Under the pieces are notes generated by a model. The model was not told the DNA's origin. It did no database searches and saw only the letters and a list, made by a program, of their open reading frames with translations. Shown piece by piece: positions 1 to 6,521 of a DNA stretch of 10,014 bases (position 1 is the first letter of the stretch; each line of letters starts with the position of its first letter). Source of the stretch: Chamaesiphon sp. (lineage in GTDB: Bacteria > Cyanobacteriota > Cyanobacteriia > Cyanobacteriales > Chamaesiphonaceae); assembly GCA_020059425.1 (NCBI GenBank), contig JAGVCD010000334.1:1-10014 (forward strand), read 5' to 3'. A program made the position numbers and the translations under genes.

Positions 1-1281
1 AGCGATGTCATCCATGTAGTGATGATAATCAACTAAGTTGCGTATGCGATCGGCATTATGCTCAAACTGTTCTAAGTAGTGAGATCGATCGACAGCGGCG
101 ACTCTCTCCATTTCGGTAGGGGCGGGTAGAACTTTTTCTCCGGTGCAGATCATGGCAAAAAAACGCGATTGCATTTCCATGATTGGGAACTGGCTGCCGA
201 ATCCAGGGCGGGCCGAACCAATCCAAACTATTTTGTCTTGATACTTGGGATGGAACATATGTTTGTACAGACTACGTGGGTCGGTGGACTGAAGATGTTC
301 TGGCATAAAGGATACATAGTTTTTGTAACCAGTAGAAAATACGACAGCATCAATATTTTGCAAGGATTCTCCCTCTGCCGTATGCAAGGTTTTGCCGCCA
401 TCTTCTACCTTTACTATTTCACCCACAACTTGACAGCCATGATGGACGATCGCCTTGGGCAATGAGAAAGTTTTTGTGCCATAGGTTCCCCAGATGCCTC
501 GGCGCGACTTAATTGTGGTGTTCAGCTCCGCTACCACGTCATGAACTGGATCTTGATGATTTAACTCGGTCTGACAAATAGCTTTGCTCAAAATCTCTCC
601 ATAATCACGAGAAAGACCCCAAAGACCCCGATGGGTAGAAATATCGGAGGCGGATGTGCCCCGATAACGTGGTACTAACCAGCCTGCCGAAGTACGCAGA
701 CTTACCCAAGATTTGTTGGCGACGCTGGATACTTCTAGGGCTACATCCGAGCCCGATTCACCGCCACCTACCATCACCACATTTTTGCCTGCAAACTTAT
801 CAGCATTGCGATATTCCTTGGAATGAGAATACTCAATATCAGTTAACAACTCCTTCCATTTTGGATAGTTCGGAACAGCATTGTTACCAATGGCTAGGGC
901 AATTCGTTTGGCCAGCAAAGTATCGCCAGAGGATAGCTTAACTTGCCAGCCTGCTGGTTCTTGAGGAATAACTGCTACTACTTGGGCGTTGAAACGGATG
1001 CGATCGAGGACTCCAAAATGTTCGGCATAGCGCCGCCAATAATCTAGTGCCTCAGCCTTAGTCCAAAACTTGTGTTGATTGCCATCACCAATCCAGAAGT
1101 CGGAAAACATACTAATTGTGGCAGAAGAAGTCAACACCAGATTGTCATAAGTATTCGCAAAAACACCGCCAATAGCCGAAGATTGCTCTAAACAAATAAC
1201 CTCTGGCACCCCTTGTTCCAGTAATTCTTTGGTACATACCAAACCACCAGGGCCTGCTCCAATGACAATGCAATCCAACAC
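1..1281 (-). CDS. Flavin-containing monooxygenase (FMO-like), 3' end cut by the window edge
   Basis: An open frame of 427 codons runs from a GTG at 1281 to the left edge without a stop. GAGGTG lies 6 nt upstream of this GTG and is a good ribosome binding site; a second in-frame GTG at 1290 lacks one, and a stop lies just upstream of that. Seen: an N-terminal FAD Rossmann motif GAGPGG (residues 8-13), a second nucleotide-binding motif GGGESGSD (172-179, expected to hold NADPH), an FMO-type STGY motif (316-319), and HSKEY (153-157) matching the HxxxY half of the FMO fingerprint. In this family, FAD and NADPH form a flavin hydroperoxide that oxygenates a nucleophilic N or S or a ketone. The substrate is unknown. 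The protein is cytosolic by lack of a signal peptide. It diverges from the PobA-like gene at 1841, so the two may share regulation. A Baeyer-Villiger or N-hydroxylating subtype cannot be excluded. Confidence 0.88.
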   Translation of the reverse strand, partial: MLDCIVIGAGPGGLVCTKELLEQGVPEVICLEQSSAIGGVFANTYDNLVLTSSATISMFSDFWIGDGNQHKFWTKAEALDYWRRYAEHFGVLDRIRFNAQVVAVIPQEPAGWQVKLSSGDTLLAKRIALAIGNNAVPNYPKWKELLTDIEYSHSKEYRNADKFAGKNVVMVGGGESGSDVALEVSSVANKSWVSLRTSAGWLVPRYRGTSASDISTHRGLWGLSRDYGEILSKAICQTELNHQDPVHDVVAELNTTIKSRRGIWGTYGTKTFSLPKAIVHHGCQVVGEIVKVEDGGKTLHTAEGESLQNIDAVVFSTGYKNYVSFMPEHLQSTDPRSLYKHMFHPKYQDKIVWIGSARPGFGSQFPIMEMQSRFFAMICTGEKVLPAPTEMERVAAVDRSHYLEQFEHNADRIRNLVDYHHYMDDIA

Positions 1282-1439
1282 GAAATTCACCTCATTCTAT
1301 GATTTTGATACTCTCTTTCTATAGCCGAACTACCAGTCGATATTCTTGTGATATTTCATGCACTTCTTACATGTTTCAATGCACGAAAAATCTGTAGATA
1401 TATGGATTAAAAGTGTTGTCTGTATTTCCAAATAATGAG

Positions 1440-1468
1440 AAAAATCAAAGTACAATTGTTTGATTTTT
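1440..1468. repeat. Perfect 10-bp inverted repeat with 9-nt spacer
   Basis: AAAAATCAAA at 1440-1449 is the exact reverse complement of TTTGATTTTT at 1459-1468, separated by nine bases. The arms are too AT-rich for a strong RNA hairpin and no gene ends nearby, so an operator for a dimeric regulator is more likely than a terminator. It lies about 160 bp upstream of the FMO start. Confidence 0.5.
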
Positions 1469-1661
1469 GTATCATAATAGACAAGGAGTACATATTGCAA
1501 CATAGTATAGACGACTTTTTTCATGCTGATAATGCAGTCAGATACAGAATGCGTAGTAATTTTTTATACCAATCTTGAAAAACACCATGTAGTATCCCAA
1601 GTCTTCATTTCATCCTGATATCTTGCCTGCATCACATTGTTTTCTAGGGGACAACACTTTC

Positions 1662-1682
1662 ATATTCTGAAACCTTGAATAT
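1662..1682. promoter_or_regulatory. Candidate LysR-type operator (T-N11-A dyad)
   Basis: ATATTC at 1662-1667 and GAATAT at 1677-1682 are exact inverted arms around a 9-nt spacer, which places a T-N11-A core at the dyad as in sites bound by LysR-type regulators. It sits about 160 bp upstream of the PobA-like start codon. No LysR gene is in the window, so this rests on symmetry alone. Confidence 0.35.
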
Positions 1683-1840
1683 TACATTGCTGTTGTTCAG
1701 ATGATTTCATTATGTAACATTTTAAAATATGCATGAATCTACAAGCAAGCATGGGCTAACAATATTTATCAGCCAGTTGCCAGCTCAGGTCAGATGGCAT
1801 CAAATTTAGCATTCCAGCAATTTAGAAAAAGGGAGTGATC

Positions 1841-3043
1841 ATGAGTTCCACAAACGCTTTGAGCACATCAGTTTGTATTCTGGGTGCAGGTCCTGCCGGA
1901 ATTGTGCTGGGCAATATTTTGTTGCAAAATGGCATTGATTGTATAATTGCAGACCGATACGATCGCCAAGAAATATATGCCAGAGGCAGAGCTGGGACTT
2001 TAGAAAGCACCACTGTTAAGCTACTGGAAACTCATCATCTAGCGGATACGATTTTTCAGAATGGGTGTTCAAATGGTCAGTGCGAATTTCGCTATCCAGA
2101 TTACAATATTATTTTTGAATATGGGAAATTAAGTGGTGGAGATGTTCACTATATCTATCCACAAAGCAATCTTAATGACGATTTAATGCAAAAGTATCTA
2201 AATGCCGGTGGCAAGTTACTATTTCATCATGAGGGCACAAAAATCAGTCAAAATATTGATGGTATTGCTGTAGAGTTGTACGACAAAGATAATGACAAAA
2301 GTATTACAGTCTATGCTGATTTTGCGGCAGGTTGTGATGGACAGCATGGCATTGCTCATCAATCTATTCCAGAAAATACGCTAGATAGTTACCACAAACA
2401 TTACCAATATCAGTGGCTGTCTGTTTTAGCTGATGCTCCTCCCTCCGCTCAACACATTATCTATTCTTTGCATCCGGATGGTTTTGCCAGTCATATTCTG
2501 CGCAACGAAAAGATGACTCGCTACTACTTACAAATCCCACTGGGTGATGGTGTTAAAGATTGGTCAGATCAGCGAATTTGGCAGAATTTACAAGTAAGAT
2601 TAGCCCAAAAAAACTGGATGCTCACTGAAGGGAAGATTTTGGAAAAGCGAGTAATGTCTTTGCGCAGTTATGTCATGGAACAACTGCGGTATGGACGGCT
2701 ATTTTTGGTGGGTGATGCAGCTCATCTGATTCCGCCCATGGGTGGCAAGGGGCTCAATCTAGCCGTCCAAGATGCCGCTGTGTTGGCCGAACTATTAATC
2801 AATTACTATCGAGGAAGACAGGCTGTTGCCGATCTCGATCGCTACTCCGAAATTCGTCTGCCGTACATTTGGCGCGCGCAGGAATTCGCTAATTCTATGT
2901 TGAATATGCTTCATGCGCCTACCGGGATCGATCGAGAGGAGAACAGATTTCAACAGAAGTTAAGTCAATCGAAACTAGCCCAATTAACAACTTCAGCTAC
3001 ATTTGCTCAAAATTTTGCCAGAAACTTCGTGGGTATTACCTGA
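1841..3043 (+). CDS. PobA-like FAD-dependent aromatic hydroxylase (4-hydroxybenzoate 3-monooxygenase family)
   Basis: The protein has 400 residues, against 394 for Pseudomonas PobA. I start at ATG 1841 because GGGAG at 1831-1835 is spaced for it; the GTG at 1835 overlaps that site. Seen: FAD motif GAGPAG (15-20), the RGRAGTLE segment (48-55) equivalent to the NADPH-contacting RIRAG loop of PobA, GCDGQHG (164-170), and the flavin-binding GDAAHLIPPMGGKGLNLA (291-308). The family uses NAD(P)H and O2 to hydroxylate a phenolic ring. Aligned by eye to PobA, Tyr201, Arg214 and Tyr222 are kept (Y208, R221, Y229), but Ser212 becomes I219, His72 becomes N78 and Tyr385 becomes F396. The substrate may therefore not be 4-hydroxybenzoate, and I give no gene symbol. 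The gene diverges from the FMO gene and is followed by convergent genes, so it is probably monocistronic. Confidence 0.88.
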   Translation: MSSTNALSTSVCILGAGPAGIVLGNILLQNGIDCIIADRYDRQEIYARGRAGTLESTTVKLLETHHLADTIFQNGCSNGQCEFRYPDYNIIFEYGKLSGGDVHYIYPQSNLNDDLMQKYLNAGGKLLFHHEGTKISQNIDGIAVELYDKDNDKSITVYADFAAGCDGQHGIAHQSIPENTLDSYHKHYQYQWLSVLADAPPSAQHIIYSLHPDGFASHILRNEKMTRYYLQIPLGDGVKDWSDQRIWQNLQVRLAQKNWMLTEGKILEKRVMSLRSYVMEQLRYGRLFLVGDAAHLIPPMGGKGLNLAVQDAAVLAELLINYYRGRQAVADLDRYSEIRLPYIWRAQEFANSMLNMLHAPTGIDREENRFQQKLSQSKLAQLTTSATFAQNFARNFVGIT

Positions 3044-3086
3044 ATCTAGATATCAATCAAATTGCTAGAAATATACAGGGGAGTTG

Positions 3087-3410
3087 CTATTGATCGATCG
3101 CTGATTCTGATTTTTCATCAGGTATGGATTGCTTTTTGTCATGAATTGCTTGGGCAAAACCCAAAACCACCAAAATATTCCCGATCGATAGCACCGACTC
3201 GGCACTACCGTGCAACCAATCAACATTGGCCAAACTGGTTTTAAGCACCAACTCCGCATATAAACCTGCCGGAATCGTCACGGCTACAAACACCAGCGTC
3301 GTATAAAAACCGATCAGCGATAGCTTGGGGGTTTGCCCGGACTTAGTTAAAAACCATAAAAAAGCCAAATAGGGAAACAACGAAATGCCAAACAACGATT
3401 CCTTATTCAT
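3087..3410 (-). CDS. DUF3593 family small membrane protein
   Basis: This is a 107-residue protein of unknown function that I recognise as DUF3593, a family of cyanobacteria and plastid-bearing eukaryotes. Three hydrophobic segments are visible, at about residues 8-22, 32-54 and 72-88, followed by a charged, probably disordered tail (90-107). The segment NVDWLHGSAES (62-72) between helices 2 and 3 looks like the family signature. The ATG lies inside the end of the upstream DUF2499 gene, so the two stop and start signals share the 8 bases ATGAATAA. A Shine-Dalgarno GGGAG is present 7 nt upstream, within the DUF2499 coding sequence. Translational coupling and a joint membrane complex are likely (inference). 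The end is convergent with the PobA-like gene, with 43 bp between stops and no terminator hairpin that I can see. Confidence 0.85.
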   Translation of the reverse strand: MNKESLFGISLFPYLAFLWFLTKSGQTPKLSLIGFYTTLVFVAVTIPAGLYAELVLKTSLANVDWLHGSAESVLSIGNILVVLGFAQAIHDKKQSIPDEKSESAIDQ

Positions 3411-3711
3411 GGGCTTGCTCCCGACTCTGCCGCCAAATCCACCAAGCTGCTACCCCCATGGTGGCATTCCCCACCAAGGTGGTAAATGCTTGCACCGTTA
3501 CCAACCACTCCAGACTCACGGCATTATCAAAAAAATGCCAAGTACAAGCGCACATAGCACTGCTCAAGGCTGGTAGCATCCCCCAGCATAAAGCTCGCCA
3601 GTATGGTCGATCGAACACCGTGCTGTAAGTCCAAATCAGACTAATGGCTGTAATCCATTCCACAACGCTAGAAACATGAATGATCCAGGTCGGGATCGAG
3701 AGACTGTGCAT
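3403..3711 (-). CDS. DUF2499 family small membrane protein
   Basis: This is a 102-residue protein recognised as DUF2499, of unknown function, found in cyanobacteria and plants. Its N-terminus MHSLSIPTWIIHVSSVVEW is typical of the family. Three hydrophobic helices are visible, at about residues 9-30, 39-60 and 68-93. Helix 2 ends in a striking MCACTWHFFDN segment (53-63) with C54, C56 and H59 spaced as a possible metal or haem ligand set; H12 lies in the first helix. Binding is my inference and has no direct support here. It is first in a two-gene unit with DUF3593 and diverges from csaB across 48 bp. No Shine-Dalgarno is visible before the ATG, which is common in cyanobacteria. Confidence 0.85.
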   Translation of the reverse strand: MHSLSIPTWIIHVSSVVEWITAISLIWTYSTVFDRPYWRALCWGMLPALSSAMCACTWHFFDNAVSLEWLVTVQAFTTLVGNATMGVAAWWIWRQSREQAHE

Positions 3712-3759
3712 AAAATTCTACTAAGATAAGGCAAGGAATTTCCTGTTCACCGAAAAACA
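3712..3759. promoter_or_regulatory. Short divergent promoter region between the DUF2499 gene and csaB
   Basis: Only 48 bp separate the two start codons, so both promoters must overlap here or lie inside the opposite gene. An odd-centred dyad AGGAA-T-TTCCT occupies 3734-3744, and a weak -10-like TAAGAT lies at 3722-3727 on the plus strand. No complete promoter can be assigned. Confidence 0.35.
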
Positions 3760-4806
3760 ATGAGCGATCTGCAAGCAGTTTTGTGCGGCTATTATGGCGA
3801 AGGCAATGGCGGCGACGAAGCGCTGCTAGTTTCCATGTTAGAGATGTTACCGACCAATGTAAAACCTTTGGTCCTCTCTGCTAACCCTCAACGGACGATG
3901 GCTAGTTATGGTGTGCAGGCGGTCGATCGCAAGAGCCTGCAAGTTTTAGCGGCACTGCGCAGTTCCCAAGCCCTAATTCTGGGCGGTGGTAGCCTAATTC
4001 AGGATGCCACGAGCATCCGTAACTCTATTTATTACGGCGGCATCATGGGTCTAGCCCAACAACTAGGACTCCAAACCATTGCGATCGGACAGGGTATTGG
4101 CCCCTTAAATCAGCCTATCACCCGCTGGATTGCCAAACGGGCTTTTGGAAGCTGTGCCGCCCTCACGGTGCGTGATGCGGCTTCGGCTTTTATTCTGCAA
4201 GATTGGTCAATCTCCTGCATGATGGCTCCCGATCCGGTTTGGAATCTGGCCGCCACCCAGGTACCGGAACTAGTCGATCTGCCCACGCCGCGAATTGCCA
4301 TTACCCTGCGTAGCCATCCCCAACTGACCCCTGCTCGCTTCAGTCTTCTCACTCAAGCGCTGGTGGATGTTCAAAAAGCAACCAACAGCTTTGTTTTAAT
4401 CGTCCCCTTTCAGCCCAGTACCGACCTGGCTATGAGCCAAGAATTGCAAGCACAATTACCTGGTGTCAGCCAAATTGTTACCATGGATGATCCGAAAAAG
4501 CTGAAGGGAGTTTTTCAAGGAGTACAGCTAGCGATCGGAATGCGTTTTCACAGTTTGATAATGGCTGCCGCTGAAGGCTGTCGGTGTTTTGCCCTCAGCT
4601 ATGACCCCAAAGTCACCCAGCTAATGTCTGACCTAGATATGCCCGGTTGGGAACTCGTTCATATTCCGATCGCCAAAGAACAGATCATCGAAGCCTGGTT
4701 ACACCAGTTCACTCATGGCAAACCTCTGACAGAGAAGCAATTACAAGATCTAAAAACCAGAACCAGCATCCACCAAAAATTGTTGGCAGCAGCTTTGCAA
4801 AACTAA
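3760..4806 (+). CDS. csaB: CsaB-type polysaccharide pyruvyl transferase
   Basis: The 348 residues match the usual CsaB length. Family motifs are seen in order: GYYGEGNGGDEAL (10-22) in the first Rossmann-like half, LGGGSLIQD (74-82), GQGIGPL (110-116), VRDAASA (137-143), APDPV (156-160), and in the second half GMRFHSLIMAA (260-270) and SYDPKV (280-285). These enzymes move the pyruvyl group of phosphoenolpyruvate onto a sugar, often ManNAc, of a cell-wall or capsular polysaccharide. In Gram-positives the ketal is the anchor for S-layer SLH domains, and in cyanobacteria a role in SLH-protein or exopolysaccharide attachment is inferred. There is no signal peptide, so it should act in the cytoplasm on lipid-linked or nucleotide-linked precursors. 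The start ATG has no Shine-Dalgarno. The invariant-looking histidine in RFHS (H263) is present. It diverges from the DUF2499 gene. Confidence 0.9.
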   Translation: MSDLQAVLCGYYGEGNGGDEALLVSMLEMLPTNVKPLVLSANPQRTMASYGVQAVDRKSLQVLAALRSSQALILGGGSLIQDATSIRNSIYYGGIMGLAQQLGLQTIAIGQGIGPLNQPITRWIAKRAFGSCAALTVRDAASAFILQDWSISCMMAPDPVWNLAATQVPELVDLPTPRIAITLRSHPQLTPARFSLLTQALVDVQKATNSFVLIVPFQPSTDLAMSQELQAQLPGVSQIVTMDDPKKLKGVFQGVQLAIGMRFHSLIMAAAEGCRCFALSYDPKVTQLMSDLDMPGWELVHIPIAKEQIIEAWLHQFTHGKPLTEKQLQDLKTRTSIHQKLLAAALQN

Positions 4807-4910
4807 TCGCTTCACCCACCGTTTGGTTTATGATGTAGGTTCACTGCTGTCTGCATACGATCGTTGCAAGCGGAGCTATCGGAATAAATCTAGCCATCTC
4901 TTTAACAGCT

Positions 4911-5693
4911 ATGACTGATCCATCTCAATCGTTTCCAGCACAACCCCACTCTGATGAGATCGAAACTGTCTACGTCACAGTAGCAACGCAAGGAGAATCT
5001 ACGGACTGGTTGACAGTGGTTAGAAACCTGCGCCAGGGCAACCGTAAGTTGTTAGAGCAGGTGGAAGTATTAGAGATGACGATTGCTGCTCTTAAAAGTG
5101 AGTCGCAGTCTCATCAAGAGCGCAGTCAAATGCAGGGCATCAAGATCATTCAACAAGATGATGATCTAAAGCTTGCCCAAGAACAGGCTACTAATCTTTT
5201 TGAGCAATTAGAAAACTCTCATCGCATTGGTCAGCGTCAACAGATTATGGTGGAAACTTTGTCCCAAAAGCTGGAGATTGCTCAATCGATCGCCAGCGAA
5301 ATGGAAGCAGAAAATCAGCAATTAAAGCAACAACAACAAGAATCTGCCCAAAAATTGAGCAAGGCCGAGGCAGTAGCCCAAGAACTCTACCGCCGACTGA
5401 AACAGCTCCAAGGTCTGCCCATTGCTGAATCAATAGCCGAACCAATAAAACCAATAAATGGTGATCAGGCGATCGATGCCGCTACACCAGCTCCTACCTC
5501 GTCCTCACCATCTAATAATTCTGATGATCACCAAGAAGTAAATAATTCTCTTTCTGGACCATTAAAGTTTGAGGTAGACTTTGTACCACCTGGCTGGCCA
5601 GTACCTGCCGTCCAAGCTGCTGCCGAATTAAAGACTACTCCGCCTACTTCGATCGATCTACCCAAATTCCAAAAAAAGCAGGCTCAAAACTAG
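4911..5693 (+). CDS. Unrecognised coiled-coil protein with disordered C-terminal tail
   Basis: I do not recognise the 260-residue product as a named family. Seen: an acidic N-terminus (1-30); a long Gln/Glu/Leu-rich helical stretch (about 34-168) with heptad-like spacing and a QQ-rich patch (136-143), very probably a coiled coil; then a low-complexity Pro/Ser/Ala/Asn linker (175-215). Near the end is a short hydrophobic motif FVPPGWPVP (224-232) that stands out from the disordered tail and could be a docking peptide. There is no signal peptide or membrane helix, so it is probably cytoplasmic. It starts 104 bp after csaB and ends 91 bp before sodB, without a clear operon tie to either. No Shine-Dalgarno precedes the ATG. 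A scaffold, cell-division or envelope-associated role is possible, but nothing in the sequence decides it. Confidence 0.75.
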   Translation: MTDPSQSFPAQPHSDEIETVYVTVATQGESTDWLTVVRNLRQGNRKLLEQVEVLEMTIAALKSESQSHQERSQMQGIKIIQQDDDLKLAQEQATNLFEQLENSHRIGQRQQIMVETLSQKLEIAQSIASEMEAENQQLKQQQQESAQKLSKAEAVAQELYRRLKQLQGLPIAESIAEPIKPINGDQAIDAATPAPTSSSPSNNSDDHQEVNNSLSGPLKFEVDFVPPGWPVPAVQAAAELKTTPPTSIDLPKFQKKQAQN

Positions 5694-5697
5694 CGCG

Positions 5698-5784
5698 TTT
5701 TACTCTGCCTAACTTTTTCGGCTAAAATGCGAAGGTCGTTCTACGACTAGCCCTTAAGATCGCAGCTTTAAGAGAGGACTTCAC
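5698..5784 (+). promoter_or_regulatory. Candidate sodB promoter and leader
   Basis: A -10-like TAAAAT lies at 5723-5728 with a weak -35-like TTTACT at 5699-5704 (18-bp spacer). Downstream, GTCGT at 5735-5739 and ACGAC at 5743-5747 form a small hairpin or dyad that would fall near the start of the message. AGAGGA lies 7 nt before the sodB ATG and is a good ribosome binding site. Confidence 0.4.
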
Positions 5785-6384
5785 ATGGCTTTCGAGCAAC
5801 CAGCATTACCTTACGACGTCAAAGCTTTGGAACCGCACATGACGGCTCAAACTTTTGAATTTCACTATGGCAAACACCATGCTGCCTACGTCACTAACCT
5901 CAATAATCTAACCAAAGATACGCCCCTGGCCGATAAGTCTTTAGAAGAAATCATTAAAGCCACCTTTGGCGATCCAAGCAAAGCGGGTATTTTTAATAAT
6001 GCTGCTCAGGTTTGGAATCATACTTTCTTCTGGAACTCGATGAAGCCCAATGGCGGCGGTACTCCTACTGGTGACTTGGCCGCTCAAATCAACACCACTT
6101 TTGGCAGCTTAGACAAGTTCAAAGAAGAATTTAAAGCCGCTGCTACTACTCAGTTTGGTAGTGGCTGGGCGTGGCTAGTTAAAGATGGCAATACTCTCAA
6201 AATTACCAAAACTGGGAATGCCGAGAATCCGATCGCACACGGCCAAACACCCCTCTTGACTCTAGATGTGTGGGAACATGCCTACTACATCGATTTTCAA
6301 AATCGCCGTCCTGATTTCATCAGTACTTATCTAGAAAACTTGGTGAACTGGGACTTTGCCGCAGCTAATTTAGCTGCTGGTTAG
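5785..6384 (+). CDS. sodB: Iron superoxide dismutase
   Basis: The 199-residue product is full length for the Fe/Mn SOD family. It disproportionates superoxide to O2 and H2O2 in the cytoplasm. The four metal ligands are visible: H27 (in HYGKHH), H79 (in QVWNHTFFW), D161 and H165 (in DVWEHAYY). The AAQVWNH segment carries the active-site Gln (Q75) in the N-terminal half, which is the iron-type arrangement as in E. coli SodB; the manganese type carries its Gln or His elsewhere. There is no signal peptide, unlike membrane-bound cyanobacterial SodA. The start is supported by AGAGGA seven bases upstream. The gene is monocistronic, with its own candidate promoter and a strong terminator just downstream. 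In cyanobacteria this enzyme protects photosystem I and iron-sulphur proteins. Confidence 0.96.
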   Translation: MAFEQPALPYDVKALEPHMTAQTFEFHYGKHHAAYVTNLNNLTKDTPLADKSLEEIIKATFGDPSKAGIFNNAAQVWNHTFFWNSMKPNGGGTPTGDLAAQINTTFGSLDKFKEEFKAAATTQFGSGWAWLVKDGNTLKITKTGNAENPIAHGQTPLLTLDVWEHAYYIDFQNRRPDFISTYLENLVNWDFAAANLAAG

Positions 6385-6408
6385 TTCTACAATCAGCCTA
6401 ATTTTGAT

Positions 6409-6440
6409 TATCCCTAGCCAGACGGCTGGGGATAGTTTTT
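6409..6440 (+). terminator. Rho-independent terminator of sodB
   Basis: TATCCCTAGCC (6409-6419) pairs with GGCTGGGGATA (6424-6434) over 11 base pairs, with a single G-U pair and a 4-base loop. It is followed at once by G and five T (6436-6440). It lies 25 bp after the sodB stop, so sodB and the PBP gene downstream are separate units. Confidence 0.9.
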
Positions 6441-6521
6441 CTGGTATCAGTAAACTAGCACCAGGGAGTTGTATCTACCAAGCTAGAATCTATTTAATAG
6501 CCCTTCGCTCTGCCGTCACCT

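Larger units (their letters stand above)
1282..1840. promoter_or_regulatory. AT-rich intergenic region between two divergent flavin monooxygenase genes
   Basis: No convincing gene lies in these roughly 560 bases. Base composition is markedly AT-rich: by my count only 15 of 60 bases in 1441-1500 are G or C. The region must contain promoters for both flanking genes, but I see no consensus -35/-10 pair that I would defend. It holds two dyads (listed separately) and a near-direct repeat, TTTCATGCAC at 1354-1363 and TTTCAATGCAC at 1374-1384, exactly 20 bp apart on the FMO side. The length is large for a simple divergent promoter and suggests regulator binding sites or long leaders. Confidence 0.6.

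Noticed and set aside
169..941. Plus-strand frames of 98 and 95 codons
   Set aside because: They lie antisense to the well-supported FMO coding frame and carry no recognisable domain.
1330..1524. A 64-codon minus-strand frame in the FMO/PobA intergenic region with a hydrophobic start
   Set aside because: It has no ribosome binding site, sits in very AT-rich DNA, overlaps the 1440-1468 dyad, and its composition looks like translated AT-rich noise.
1835..1840. GTG at 1835 as start of the PobA-like gene
   Set aside because: It overlaps its own putative Shine-Dalgarno; ATG 1841 has correct spacing to GGGAG and gives a normal PobA-like N-terminus.
1822..2013. Minus-strand frame of 63 codons over the start of the PobA-like gene
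   Set aside because: It is antisense to the FAD-binding motif region and is a shadow of that gene.
3044..3086. Possible bidirectional terminator between the PobA-like gene and the DUF3593 gene
   Set aside because: Only short palindromes such as ATCTAGAT are present; no stem with a T-run could be built.
4807..4910. Promoter or small RNA between csaB and the coiled-coil gene
   Set aside because: TATGAT at 4828 and TTGCAA at 4864 lack properly spaced partners, and no stable hairpin is evident.
6441..6464. CTGGT/ACCAG inverted repeat after the sodB terminator
   Set aside because: Five-base arms around a 14-base loop are too weak; the adjacent terminator already explains the region.
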